This document shows, piece by piece, positions 1-6,596 of a stretch of DNA of 9,366 nt (positions within the stretch are counted from its first letter, which is position 1; each line of letters opens with the position of its first letter). The stretch is from an uncultured Hyphomicrobiales bacterium. Its GTDB lineage: Bacteria > Pseudomonadota > Alphaproteobacteria > Rhizobiales > Aestuariivirgaceae. The translations under genes were made by a program, and so were the position numbers. The stretch covers positions 1 to 9,366 of the forward strand of contig CAIYXE010000451.1 in NCBI GenBank assembly GCA_903930095.1, read 5' to 3'. The notes beneath the pieces were generated by a model that did not search any database, was not told the origin of the DNA, and worked only from the letters and a program-made list of their open reading frames with translations.

Positions 1-877
1 ACGCGTCACGCAGCGGCAGCGTGTCCTTTGCGGCCTGGGTGCTGAGCGGCGATTCGGCCAGCACCATGCCGGCGAAGAAGGCGCCGAGCGCGAAGGACAC
101 GCCGAACAGTGCTGCTGAACCGTAGGCCACGCCGAGCGCCACCGCCAGTACCGCAAGCCGGAACAGCTCGCGCGAGCCGGTATGGGCCACATAGTGGAGG
201 AGCCAGGGAATGATCCGCCGCCCGACCACCAGCATGAGACCGACGAACACGGCGATCTTCAAGGCCGTGAAGAGCAGCGTTTCCCAAACCGTGCCGAGCC
301 CCAGTGCCGCCGCCATTCCCAGCGGCTCACCCGGTGCGGCTTCGCGGCCACCGAGAAATCCCGCCAACGGCGGCAGCAGCACGAGCGTGAGGACCATGAC
401 GATGTCCTCGACGATGAGCCAGCCGACCGCGATCCTGCCGCGCTCCGTCTCGACCAGCCGCTGCTCCTGCAGCGCCTTGAGCAGCACAACCGTGCTCGCC
501 ACCGAAAGGGACAGGCCGAATACCAGGCCCGCCCCCCAGCTCCAGCCCAGCGTGGCTGAGAGCACCATGCCGAGCACGGTCGCCGCCGCGATCTGGCCGA
601 TGGCGCCGGGAATGGCGATGGCGCGCACCGACAGCAGGTCCTTCAGCGAGAAATGCAGGCCGACGCCAAACATCAGCAGCATCACGCCGATCTCCGCCAG
701 CTCCTGCGACATCTTCTGGTCGGCCACGAAACCCGGCGTGAATGGCCCGATCAACACCCCGGCGATGAGGTAGCCTGCAATCGGCGGCAGCCGCAGCCGG
801 TTGGCCGCCAGGCCCAGTAGAAAGGCCAGACCCAGGCCAACGGCAATAGTGGCAATGAGCGGCGTGTCATGCGGCAT
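1..877 (-). CDS. ybaL: YbaL/Kef-type cation:proton antiporter, N-terminal 292 residues (3' end outside window)
   Basis: Inner-membrane monovalent cation:proton antiporter of the CPA2 (KefB/KefC/YbaL) family, expected to exchange K+ or Na+ for H+. The start is ATG at 877 on the minus strand, with a GAGG ribosome-binding site 7 nt upstream. The visible protein begins MPHDTPLIATIAVG and consists of successive hydrophobic helices. It carries family hallmarks LMFGVGLHFSLKDL (around residues 70-83), SVASTVVLLKALQE, GRIAVGWLIVEDIV and, near the cut, VSFALGAFFAGMVLAES and KDTLPLRDA. From memory these closely match E. coli YbaL, which continues into further helices and a cytosolic RCK/TrkA-N nucleotide-binding domain; that part lies beyond the window. 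It follows the aldo/keto reductase gene on the same strand after a 94-bp gap in which I see no convincing terminator, so co-transcription is possible, but it looks like a housekeeping gene unrelated to the catabolic cluster. The family is confident; the transported ion is not. Confidence 0.9.
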   Translation of the reverse strand, partial: MPHDTPLIATIAVGLGLAFLLGLAANRLRLPPIAGYLIAGVLIGPFTPGFVADQKMSQELAEIGVMLLMFGVGLHFSLKDLLSVRAIAIPGAIGQIAAATVLGMVLSATLGWSWGAGLVFGLSLSVASTVVLLKALQEQRLVETERGRIAVGWLIVEDIVMVLTLVLLPPLAGFLGGREAAPGEPLGMAAALGLGTVWETLLFTALKIAVFVGLMLVVGRRIIPWLLHYVAHTGSRELFRLAVLAVALGVAYGSAALFGVSFALGAFFAGMVLAESPLSTQAAKDTLPLRDA

Positions 878-971
878 TGAACATCCTCTTTGGCGGCCAT
901 TCAGCCGGGAACGCGGCCGGAATGCAAGCCCGGTCAAGAGGCGGATGTGGGTCGCAGGCCGCGCCGCCCTG

Positions 972-1991
972 TCAGGCGGGCGTTGGTGCGTCCTGGCGCA
1001 GCAGGCCCTGGGCCTTCAGCTCCTGCCACAACGCGCCGGGAATAGGATGCGAGACAAGCTCGAGGTTCTGGTTCATCTGCTGCACGGTGCGCGTTCCCGG
1101 CACGTGAGAGGCAACAGCCGGGTGCGCCAGCAGGAACTGCAACGCGGCAGCAGCCAGCGGCACGCCATGGCGGGCGCACACGGCTTCGATCTTCCTGACC
1201 TTCTCCATGATGGCTTCTGGCGCGGGGGCATAGTTCCACTTGGCGCCGGGCCGGGCGCCGGTTGCCAGGATGCCGCCGTTGAACCCGCCGCCGATTACGA
1301 GGGCCGTGCCGCGCCGCTCGCACAGCGGCAGCAGTTCGTCCAGCGCGTCCTGCTCGAGCAGCGTGTAGCGTCCTGCCACCAGCAGCGTGTCGAAGTCCCC
1401 GGCCTTCATGAAGTCCAGCATGACCTCCCAGTTGTTGACGCCGACGCCGATCGCCTTCACCAGGCCCTGTTCGCGCAGTTCGATGAGGGCGCGGTAGCAG
1501 CCGTCCATGGCCTGCCTGAAATAGACCTTCTGCATCTCCGTGCCATGGGTGAACACGTCGGCGTCGTGGATGAACAGGATGTCGATGTATCCAAGCCCCA
1601 GCCGCTGCAGCGAATCCTCGAAGCTCCGCATGGTCCCGTCATAAGAATAGTCGAAGCGGCTCCTGAAGGATGCGCCGTCGACCCAGGGCTTGAAGTCGAT
1701 ATCCTCGCGCCGTGCCGCCGTCAGCACGCGGCCCACCTTGCTGGAGACCACGAATTCATGGCGCGGTTTCCAGCGCAGGTAATGGCCGAGACGGAGTTCC
1801 GACAGCCCATGGCCGTAATAGGGCGCGGTGTCGAAGTAGCGCATGCCCGCCTCCCAGGCGCGCTCCACCATCGCACCGGCCTCCGCCTCCGGAATGGGCC
1901 TCAGAAAATTGCCGATGGGCGCTGCGCCGAAGCCCATGTCGGTGATGTCGAAGCCCACGCGGCCGAACTTGCGGATGTTGATGGCGTTCAT
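972..1991 (-). CDS. Aldo/keto reductase, D-threo-aldose/L-fucose dehydrogenase type
   Basis: NAD(P)-dependent cytosolic oxidoreductase of the aldo/keto reductase superfamily (339 aa, TIM barrel). The start is ATG at 1991, with GGAG 7 nt upstream; an in-frame TTG at 2021 has weaker support. The catalytic tetrad is visible: D54 and Y59 in RYFDTAPYYGHGLSE, K85 in VVSSKVGR, and H142 in DILFIHDAD. The long insert after K85 (RSRFDYSYDGTMRSFEDSLQ, 111-130) and the overall pattern recall the branch containing D-threo-aldose 1-dehydrogenase, L-fucose dehydrogenase and pyridoxal 4-dehydrogenase, whose known members oxidise a sugar hemiacetal to a lactone or pyridoxal to its lactone. The exact substrate is not readable. 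It is the last gene of the tetR-led leftward cluster, 26 nt after the MaoC gene. Its sugar-type family fits the divergently encoded sugar-class importer better than it fits its acyl-CoA neighbours. Confidence 0.88.
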   Translation of the reverse strand: MNAINIRKFGRVGFDITDMGFGAAPIGNFLRPIPEAEAGAMVERAWEAGMRYFDTAPYYGHGLSELRLGHYLRWKPRHEFVVSSKVGRVLTAARREDIDFKPWVDGASFRSRFDYSYDGTMRSFEDSLQRLGLGYIDILFIHDADVFTHGTEMQKVYFRQAMDGCYRALIELREQGLVKAIGVGVNNWEVMLDFMKAGDFDTLLVAGRYTLLEQDALDELLPLCERRGTALVIGGGFNGGILATGARPGAKWNYAPAPEAIMEKVRKIEAVCARHGVPLAAAALQFLLAHPAVASHVPGTRTVQQMNQNLELVSHPIPGALWQELKAQGLLRQDAPTPA

Positions 1992-2017
1992 GTTGGTTCT
2001 CCAGGCATGTGTCGTTT

Positions 2018-2458
2018 TCAATCCGGCCGCTTCAGCCAGCGCATGATGTGGCTCGCCACGGCGCAGACGGTTCCGGCCTGGTTGCGAAGGCTGACGTCGG
2101 CCACCGTCCGCATGCGCTCCACATCGGCGCTCACGATGGTGTAGGTGATGGAGATCGTGTCGCCGATCTTCACCGCTTCGAGAAATCGCACCCGGTCATA
2201 GCCGAGCGAGACCGGATAGTGTCCGCGCATCAGCGCCTCGCACGTGTCGCCGATCATGGTCGAGGCGCGCGACATGTAGCCCACCAGCAGCGCTCCATGC
2301 GCGATCCGCCCGCCATAGCGCGTTCCGGACATCGCCACCTCGTCCACGTGATTGGGCGACAGGTCGCCGGTGATCCCGGCGAAGAGATAGACGTCGCTCT
2401 CGCTCACCGTCTTGGCGCAGGAGACGCTGGCGCCGATCGTTGCCTCGAAAGGGTTCAT
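2018..2458 (-). CDS. MaoC-family (R)-specific enoyl-CoA hydratase/dehydratase
   Basis: Single hot-dog-fold MaoC-like protein of 146 aa, the usual length for stand-alone (R)-hydratases. The family hydrates enoyl-CoA or dehydrates 3-hydroxyacyl-CoA. The hydratase motif is visible as AGITGDLSPNHVDE, with probable catalytic D32 and H37, followed by GGRIAHGALLVGYMS (49-63), which matches the family's conserved AHG segment. ATG at 2458 lies 1 nt after the acyl-CoA dehydrogenase stop, with AAGG inside the end of that gene as ribosome-binding site, so the two are almost certainly co-translated. An acyl-CoA dehydrogenase followed by a hydratase makes two consecutive beta-oxidation-like steps (desaturation, then hydration). 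No thiolase or CoA ligase is visible in the window. Alternative: some MaoC proteins act on mesaconyl- or methylmalyl-type CoA esters or are poorly characterised dehydratases, so substrate is open. Confidence 0.87.
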   Translation of the reverse strand: MNPFEATIGASVSCAKTVSESDVYLFAGITGDLSPNHVDEVAMSGTRYGGRIAHGALLVGYMSRASTMIGDTCEALMRGHYPVSLGYDRVRFLEAVKIGDTISITYTIVSADVERMRTVADVSLRNQAGTVCAVASHIMRWLKRPD

Positions 2459-2459
2459 C

Positions 2460-3623
2460 TCATGCCTTCAGCAGTTCGCGCGCGATGATGCTGCGCTGGA
2501 TCTGGTTCGTTCCCTCATAGATCTGCGTGATCTTGGCGTCGCGGTAAAGCCTTTCCACCTCGAAGCCACGGATATAGCCAGAGCCGCCGAAGATCTGCAC
2601 CGCGTTGGCCGTGTGCTGCACCGCTGCATCGCTGGCGAAGCACTTGGCGATCGAGCAGTCCATGGTGGCGGGGTGCCCTGCGTCCATCAGCATGGCCGCG
2701 CGCTGAACCAGGGCGCGTGCCGCGGTGATGTCCTTCTGCATGTCGGCGAGCATCCACTGCAGCCCCTGGTTCTCGGCGATGGCGCGGCCGAACTGGCGGC
2801 GCGTGCGCGCATAGTCGAGGGCAGCATCGAGCCCCGCCTGGGCGATGCCGACGGCAAGTGCGCCGATGCCGATGCGGCCCTTGTCCAGCACGCTCATCAT
2901 GATGTGGAAGCCGCGGTTCAGGGGCCCCAGAAGGGCATCTTCCGGCAGCGCCACACCGTCGAAATGCAGCGCCCCGACGGGCGAGGCGCGCTGGCCCATC
3001 TTGTGCTCCTTCTTGCCGCGCGAAACGCCCGGCGCATGGAGGTCAACGATGAAAATCGACATGCCGCGGTGGCCTGCATCCGGGTCCGTGCGGGCCAGCA
3101 CGAAGCCGAGATCGGCCACGGGGGCATTGTGGATCCAGATCTTGGAACCCGAAAGCCGCCAGCCCGCACCCGCACGAACCGCCGTGGTCTTGATGCCGGA
3201 GACGTCCGTTCCGGCTTCCGCCTCGGTGATGCAATAGGCTACGCGCGTCCTGGCGGAAAGAACCTCCGCAAGATGGGCCTCGCGCTGCGCCGGGCTGCCA
3301 TGGACACAGAGCAGCATGCCGATGAGCTCGACCAGGCCGCACTGGTCGGCGACGGAGGCATAGCCGCGCGAAAGCTCTTCCATCACCACGGCATAGGACA
3401 GCGCGTCGAGCCCCGCGCCGCCGAATTCCTCCGGCACCGTGATGCCGAACAGGCCGAGCTCCGCCATTGCGGCGTAGATCTCTTGCGGAAAGCGCTCCGT
3501 CTCGTCGAGTTCCCGGGCGAGAGGCTTCACGCGGGCTTCCGCGAAGCGCCGCGCCGTTTCTCCGGTCTGGGTGTAGATTTCAGGTGCAAGGCGGGGAAAG
3601 GCAAGGCTGGAGGCTGGCATCAT
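2460..3623 (-). CDS. Acyl-CoA dehydrogenase (short/branched-chain type)
   Basis: FAD-dependent acyl-CoA dehydrogenase, 387 aa, full length for the family, introducing an alpha,beta double bond in an acyl-CoA thioester and passing electrons to ETF. The N-terminal helical domain is followed by the flavin-binding segment YCITEAEAGTDVSG (130-143) and WIHNAP (163-168). In the C-terminal domain are RRQFGRAIAENQGLQWMLADM (275-295 region), QIFGGSGYIRGFEVERLYRDAKI (343-365 region) and IYEGTNQIQR. E370 in YEGTNQ sits where short-chain and short-branched-chain enzymes keep the catalytic base. ATG at 3623 overlaps the TetR stop by 4 nt (ATGA); an adjacent ATG at 3620 is an equally possible start. The gene is translationally coupled to the regulator upstream and to the MaoC gene downstream. 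Chain preference cannot be read; CoA-ester chemistry is well supported by the family. Confidence 0.93.
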   Translation of the reverse strand: MMPASSLAFPRLAPEIYTQTGETARRFAEARVKPLARELDETERFPQEIYAAMAELGLFGITVPEEFGGAGLDALSYAVVMEELSRGYASVADQCGLVELIGMLLCVHGSPAQREAHLAEVLSARTRVAYCITEAEAGTDVSGIKTTAVRAGAGWRLSGSKIWIHNAPVADLGFVLARTDPDAGHRGMSIFIVDLHAPGVSRGKKEHKMGQRASPVGALHFDGVALPEDALLGPLNRGFHIMMSVLDKGRIGIGALAVGIAQAGLDAALDYARTRRQFGRAIAENQGLQWMLADMQKDITAARALVQRAAMLMDAGHPATMDCSIAKCFASDAAVQHTANAVQIFGGSGYIRGFEVERLYRDAKITQIYEGTNQIQRSIIARELLKA

Positions 3624-4240
3624 GGGTCTTTCTTCACGAGCCTGAGGATCGTTTCGAGATTGAAGGCGAGGCGGGCTTCGAGATTGTCCGCGGACATGAG
3701 GTCGCGCTCATAGACGATCGAGCCCGTGAAGCGGTTGGTCAGGTAGTAGTAGCCGATGGCCGCAATGGTGATGTTGAGCTGGACGGGATCGACACCGGCG
3801 CGGAAAATGCCTGCGGCAACGCCCCTGTCGAGAATGCTCTTCACCATGGCGACGAGCTTGCCGCTGGCCTGGCGGATGGTGTCCGAGGTCTTCAGGTGCT
3901 TGGCGCGGTGCAGGTTCTCGCTGTTGACCAGCGTCAGGAATTCCGGATGCTCCAGGTAATAGGTCCAGGTGAAGCGGACCAGTCTGGCCAGGGCTTCGCC
4001 GGGCGGCAATTCGTCAAGGTGCAGTGTCTGTTCGGCGGAACGGATGCCGAGATAGGCGTCTTCCAGCACGGCCGTGAAGAGCTGCTCCTTGCTGCCGAAG
4101 TAGTGATAGATCATCCGCTTGTTGGCCTTGGAGCGCGCCGCGATCTCGTCGACCCGTGCGCCGCCCAGACCCTTGCGCGCGAACTCGGCCGTGGCCGCCG
4201 CGAGAATGCGCTTGCGGGTCTGGTCAGCGTCGCGCGGCAT
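3620..4240 (-). CDS. TetR/AcrR-family transcriptional regulator
   Basis: Predicted one-component repressor, 206 aa, normal TetR length. The N-terminal DNA-binding domain is evident: TRKRILAAATAEFARKGLGG (helix 1) then ARVDEIAARSKANKRMIYHYFGSKEQLF (about 28-55), with the classic YHYFGSKE recognition helix and its end. The remainder (about 60-206) is the variable helical ligand-binding and dimerisation domain, which gives no ligand clue. I chose ATG 4240 (MPRDADQTRKR) because family members usually begin about 10 residues before helix 1; ATG 4264 (MLNTKRETMPRD) is a possible longer start. An extension to a TTG near 4414 would run through the operator and is rejected. It is the first gene of the leftward cluster and divergent from the ABC importer, with a 20-bp palindrome between them. 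It therefore probably represses the importer operon, and perhaps its own, until an inducer binds. Confidence 0.92.
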   Translation of the reverse strand: MPRDADQTRKRILAAATAEFARKGLGGARVDEIAARSKANKRMIYHYFGSKEQLFTAVLEDAYLGIRSAEQTLHLDELPPGEALARLVRFTWTYYLEHPEFLTLVNSENLHRAKHLKTSDTIRQASGKLVAMVKSILDRGVAAGIFRAGVDPVQLNITIAAIGYYYLTNRFTGSIVYERDLMSADNLEARLAFNLETILRLVKKDP

Positions 4241-4366
4241 GGTCTCGCGTTTCGTGTTCAGCATCTGTTGTTGGCCTGCCGTGATTCCGGATCCTTCGGT
4301 TCTCAATTCCCCATCTCCATCCGCCCTGCAAGCTCGCTTTCCCTTCGCAGGCGCACGTCCGGGGGC

Positions 4367-4401
4367 TTGACACCGAACAAGGATGCAGTAACTAGTTAGT
4401 G
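4367..4401 (+). promoter_or_regulatory. Putative promoter of the ABC importer operon
   Basis: A perfect consensus -35 hexamer TTGACA lies at 4367-4372. With the usual 16-18 bp spacing the -10 element falls at about 4389-4396, where the best hexamer is TAACTA (4389-4394), a poor match to TATAAT. Transcription would then begin near 4401, giving a short leader before the binding-protein ATG at 4435, which is preceded by a strong GGGAGGA (4424-4430). The weak -10 lies inside the palindromic operator, as expected for a repressor-occluded promoter. The -35 is seen directly; the -10 and start point are inferred. Confidence 0.55.
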
Positions 4402-4403
4402 CA
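4384..4403. promoter_or_regulatory. Probable TetR operator: 20-bp near-perfect palindrome
   Basis: TGCAGTAACTAGTTAGTGCA is self-complementary at 9 of 10 paired positions; only the G:G pair at 4388/4399 breaks it. The inner ten bases (TAACTAGTTA, 4389-4398) are a perfect palindrome. The size and dyad symmetry fit a TetR-dimer site. It lies in the tetR-importer divergent region, over the predicted -10/+1 of the importer promoter, so binding would block RNA polymerase. The octamer TGCAGTAA also occurs twice as a direct repeat with a 16-nt period (4384-4391 and 4400-4407), the second copy overlapping the right end of the dyad. That the neighbouring TetR protein binds here is inferred from position. 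Confidence 0.72.
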
Positions 4404-4434
4404 GTAAAGGCCAAAAGAAAATTGGGAGGACCTC

Positions 4435-5532
4435 ATGACGAAGAAAGTGAATAATCTGCCTTTCGCTTCCAAGCTCAGCCGCCGCTCGGTTCTGAAGGGT
4501 GCTGCGGGTGCCGCTGCCGTCGGCACGCTGGGCGGCGCGTTTCCGATGCCTGCGATCGCCCAGGAGACGACCTGGACGCTCGCCAACTCGTTGCGTTCCG
4601 TCGCCAACCCCTATCACGCCACCTTCGCCAAGGGCGGCGAGGAATTCGCCAAGTCGATCGGCGCCACATATGAAGTGCTGGTCACCGAAGGCAATTCCGA
4701 GAAGGGCATCGCCGATATCAAGGCGCTGCTGCAGCGCACCGGCGGCAAGCTGATCCTCAACGTCGACCCCAACGACTCGCCCGATGCCCGCGTCATCGTC
4801 GAGGAAGTCAAGAAGGCCGGCGGCTTCGTCGTCACCCAGTGGAACAAGCCGGACGACCTCCACCCCTGGGATCATGACCCGAACTATATCGCGCACATGT
4901 CGTTTGACGGCGTGCCGACGGCGGAAGCCATCGCCAATGAACTGTTCAAGGCCTTCGGCGGCGAGGGCGGCATCGTGGCGCTGGGCGGCATTCTGTCCAA
5001 CGTGCCCGCGATCGAGCGCAAGCTCGGCCTGGACAACGCCATCGCCAAGACCGGCGGCAAGGTGACGCTCCTCGACTTCCAGCCTGCTGACTGGAACGAG
5101 CAGAAAGCCTTCGAGATCACCCAGGCCTGGCTCACCCGCTTCGGTGACCAGATCAAGGGTGTCTTCGCGGCGAATGACGGCATGGGCATGGGCGCGCTCG
5201 AGGCGCTTCGCCAGAACGGGCTTGCGGGCAAGGTGCCCGTCGTCGGCATTGACGGCATTGATGCAGCGCTGAGTGCCATCGAAGCTGGCGAATTCGCCGG
5301 CACGGTCGCCTGGGATCCGCTGTGGACGGGCGGCATGGGCCTTGCCATTCCCTATGCCCACGCCACCGGCAAGATCGACATCACCAAGGAGCCCAAGGAA
5401 CACCGTGAGTTCTACGGCACCGGCATCATCGTGACCAAGGATACGGTTGCGGGCTACAAGGCCAATCCGCCGAAGGTCGACTTCAACGACCTGTGGGGCA
5501 AGGCGACCGGCCAGATCCAGTACCGCGGCTGA
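4435..5532 (+). CDS. Tat-exported sugar-type ABC transporter substrate-binding protein
   Basis: Periplasmic binding protein of the RbsB-like (Peripla_BP_4, type 1 fold) class, 365 aa, delivering substrate to the permeases encoded downstream. The N-terminus has a twin-arginine signal: SRRSVLK at 15-21, a mildly hydrophobic Ala/Gly stretch, then AIA (40-42) with probable cleavage before Q43. The mature protein shows family features: WTLANSLRSVANPYHATFAKG (47-67), the two-lobe pattern, VFAANDGMGMGALEAL (243-258) and VVGIDGIDAALSAIEAGEFAGTVAWDP (269-295 region). Several Trp/Asp residues (W136, W145, D146, D148, W220, W293, D294) may line the pocket, which is speculative. The start has GGAGG 5 nt upstream. 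It is the first gene of the operon, under the putative TetR-controlled promoter and followed by a strong terminator-like hairpin. The ligand is unknown; the class takes up pentoses, hexoses, polyols and related molecules. Confidence 0.92.
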   Translation: MTKKVNNLPFASKLSRRSVLKGAAGAAAVGTLGGAFPMPAIAQETTWTLANSLRSVANPYHATFAKGGEEFAKSIGATYEVLVTEGNSEKGIADIKALLQRTGGKLILNVDPNDSPDARVIVEEVKKAGGFVVTQWNKPDDLHPWDHDPNYIAHMSFDGVPTAEAIANELFKAFGGEGGIVALGGILSNVPAIERKLGLDNAIAKTGGKVTLLDFQPADWNEQKAFEITQAWLTRFGDQIKGVFAANDGMGMGALEALRQNGLAGKVPVVGIDGIDAALSAIEAGEFAGTVAWDPLWTGGMGLAIPYAHATGKIDITKEPKEHREFYGTGIIVTKDTVAGYKANPPKVDFNDLWGKATGQIQYRG

Positions 5533-5558
5533 GACTGGTCATCCCCGCTTACAAGCAC

Positions 5559-5588
5559 TAGCCGGGTGCCCTGCACCCGGCTATTTTT
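5559..5588 (+). terminator. Intrinsic terminator/attenuator between binding-protein and permease genes
   Basis: An 11-bp perfect stem (TAGCCGGGTGC at 5559-5569 paired with GCACCCGGCTA at 5573-5583) with a 3-nt loop CCT is followed directly by TTTTT (5584-5588). This is a textbook intrinsic terminator on the plus strand. It lies inside the operon, 26 bp after the binding-protein stop and 27 bp before the permease start. Because the following genes have no obvious promoter of their own in the 83-bp gap, partial read-through is likely; the hairpin would also protect the upstream mRNA end, giving more binding protein than membrane components. Confidence 0.85.
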
Positions 5589-5615
5589 CACCCCGAAGCA
5601 CAGCGGAGAAGAGAC

Positions 5616-6596
5616 GTGGCCTCTGTCGCCATCCGGAACGGCCGTGCCCTGGGCCACTGGCGCCGCTGGGCGCCGGTCGCCGTGCTGGTGGGCTTGTGCC
5701 TCGTGGTGGGGCTGATCAATCCCTCCTTCTTCACGCCCGGCAATGCGGTGCGGATGCTGAACACGGCGGCGATCCCGCTCGTCATCTGCATGGGCGCCAC
5801 CTTCATCATCCTCATGGGCTCGATCGACCTCTCGGTCGAAGGCACGGTCGCGCTCTGCGCGGTGGCCGCCAGCATGCTGGTCGCCAATGACCTGACGGGC
5901 GTGGCCATCGGCCTCTGGTCGGTTCCCGCTGCCATCCTGGCCGGCGGTGCCTTGGGCCTCCTCAACGGCATCGTCCATGTGAAGCTGAAGATACCCTCCT
6001 TCATGGCAACCCTGGGCATCGGCTTCGCGGGGATCGGTATCGCCACCGCCATCCTCGGCGGCGTGATGGTCAGGATCGGCGACAACGACTTCCGCAACTG
6101 GCTTTCCCTCGGCCGCCTCTTTGGCATACCTGCCGCGGTGTGGATCGCGGGCCTCGCGGTCCTCGCCGCCTGGGTGATCCAGGAGCGTACCCGCATCGGC
6201 CGCTGGCTCTATGCCATCGGCACGGATGAGCAGACGGCGCGGAACTCCGGCATTCCCGTGGAGCGCACGCGCATCCTGATCTTCGGCATCGCAGGTTTGT
6301 TCTATGGCCTTGCAGGTGCGCTTTCCGCCGCACAGATCGGCCGCGGCCATGCACTGATCTCGCAGGACCGGTTGTTCACCGCCATCACGGCCGTCGTTGT
6401 CGGCGGCACGGCGCTGTCGGGCGGGGTGGGCTCGGTGCTCAACTCGGTCATCGGCGTCTTCATCGTCATCGTGCTTGCCAACGGCATGGTGCTGATGGGG
6501 ATCGAGCCCTATGTGCAGAAAGGCGCGCAGGGATTGCTCATCATCGCCGCCGTGGCCATGGCGCTCGACCGCTCTCGGCTGGATGTCGTCAAATGA
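5616..6596 (+). CDS. ABC transporter permease 1 (RbsC/BPD_transp_2 family)
   Basis: Integral inner-membrane permease of the ribose/arabinose/xylose-type importer class, 326 aa, with about 8-10 hydrophobic segments. The start is GTG at 5616 with GGAG 7 nt upstream. Conserved family segments are visible: ILMGSIDLSVEG (65-76), KIPSFMATLG (125-134), the cytoplasmic loop RTRIGRWLYAIGTDEQTARN (191-210) that probably contacts the ATPase, and ITAVVVGGTALSGGVGS (257-273). The end overlaps the ATPase start by 4 nt (ATGA), so the two are translationally coupled. It shares this architecture with permease 2 but is clearly a different sequence, so the two probably form a heterodimeric translocation channel rather than a homodimer as in the E. 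coli ribose system. Substrate unknown. Confidence 0.92.
   Translation: MASVAIRNGRALGHWRRWAPVAVLVGLCLVVGLINPSFFTPGNAVRMLNTAAIPLVICMGATFIILMGSIDLSVEGTVALCAVAASMLVANDLTGVAIGLWSVPAAILAGGALGLLNGIVHVKLKIPSFMATLGIGFAGIGIATAILGGVMVRIGDNDFRNWLSLGRLFGIPAAVWIAGLAVLAAWVIQERTRIGRWLYAIGTDEQTARNSGIPVERTRILIFGIAGLFYGLAGALSAAQIGRGHALISQDRLFTAITAVVVGGTALSGGVGSVLNSVIGVFIVIVLANGMVLMGIEPYVQKGAQGLLIIAAVAMALDRSRLDVVK

Noticed and set aside
878..971. Possible terminator or promoter between the aldo/keto reductase and the antiporter
   Set aside because: There are short GC-rich partial dyads and a TTGACC on the minus strand, but no stem followed by a T-run and no credible -10, so neither is called.
1992..2021. TTG start at 2021 for the aldo/keto reductase
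   Set aside because: The ATG at 1991 has a well-spaced GGAG and gives the expected family N-terminus; the upstream start would begin inside the MaoC stop region and add ten unconserved residues.
801..2144. 447-codon plus-strand open frame opposite the aldo/keto reductase
   Set aside because: It is antisense to a gene with a complete catalytic tetrad, its translation has no recognisable family pattern, and long antisense frames are expected in high-GC DNA.
2412..3713. 433-codon plus-strand open frame opposite the acyl-CoA dehydrogenase
   Set aside because: Composition-driven shadow, rich in His/Arg/Ala/Gly with no domain signal, and fully overlapping a well-supported gene.
4289..4386. Loose inverted similarity between GGATCCTTCGGTTC (4289-4302) and ACCGAACAAGGATGC (4372-4386)
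   Set aside because: It needs gaps and mismatches and the arms are about 70 bp apart; it is indistinguishable from chance next to the much better dyad at 4384-4403.
4241..4414. N-terminal extension of the TetR gene to a TTG near 4414
   Set aside because: It would add 58 residues without family similarity and run through the palindromic operator and promoter; the frame is open only by chance.
4396..5403. 335-codon minus-strand open frame opposite the binding-protein gene
   Set aside because: Antisense to a gene with clear Tat signal and binding-protein motifs; it has no recognisable domain.
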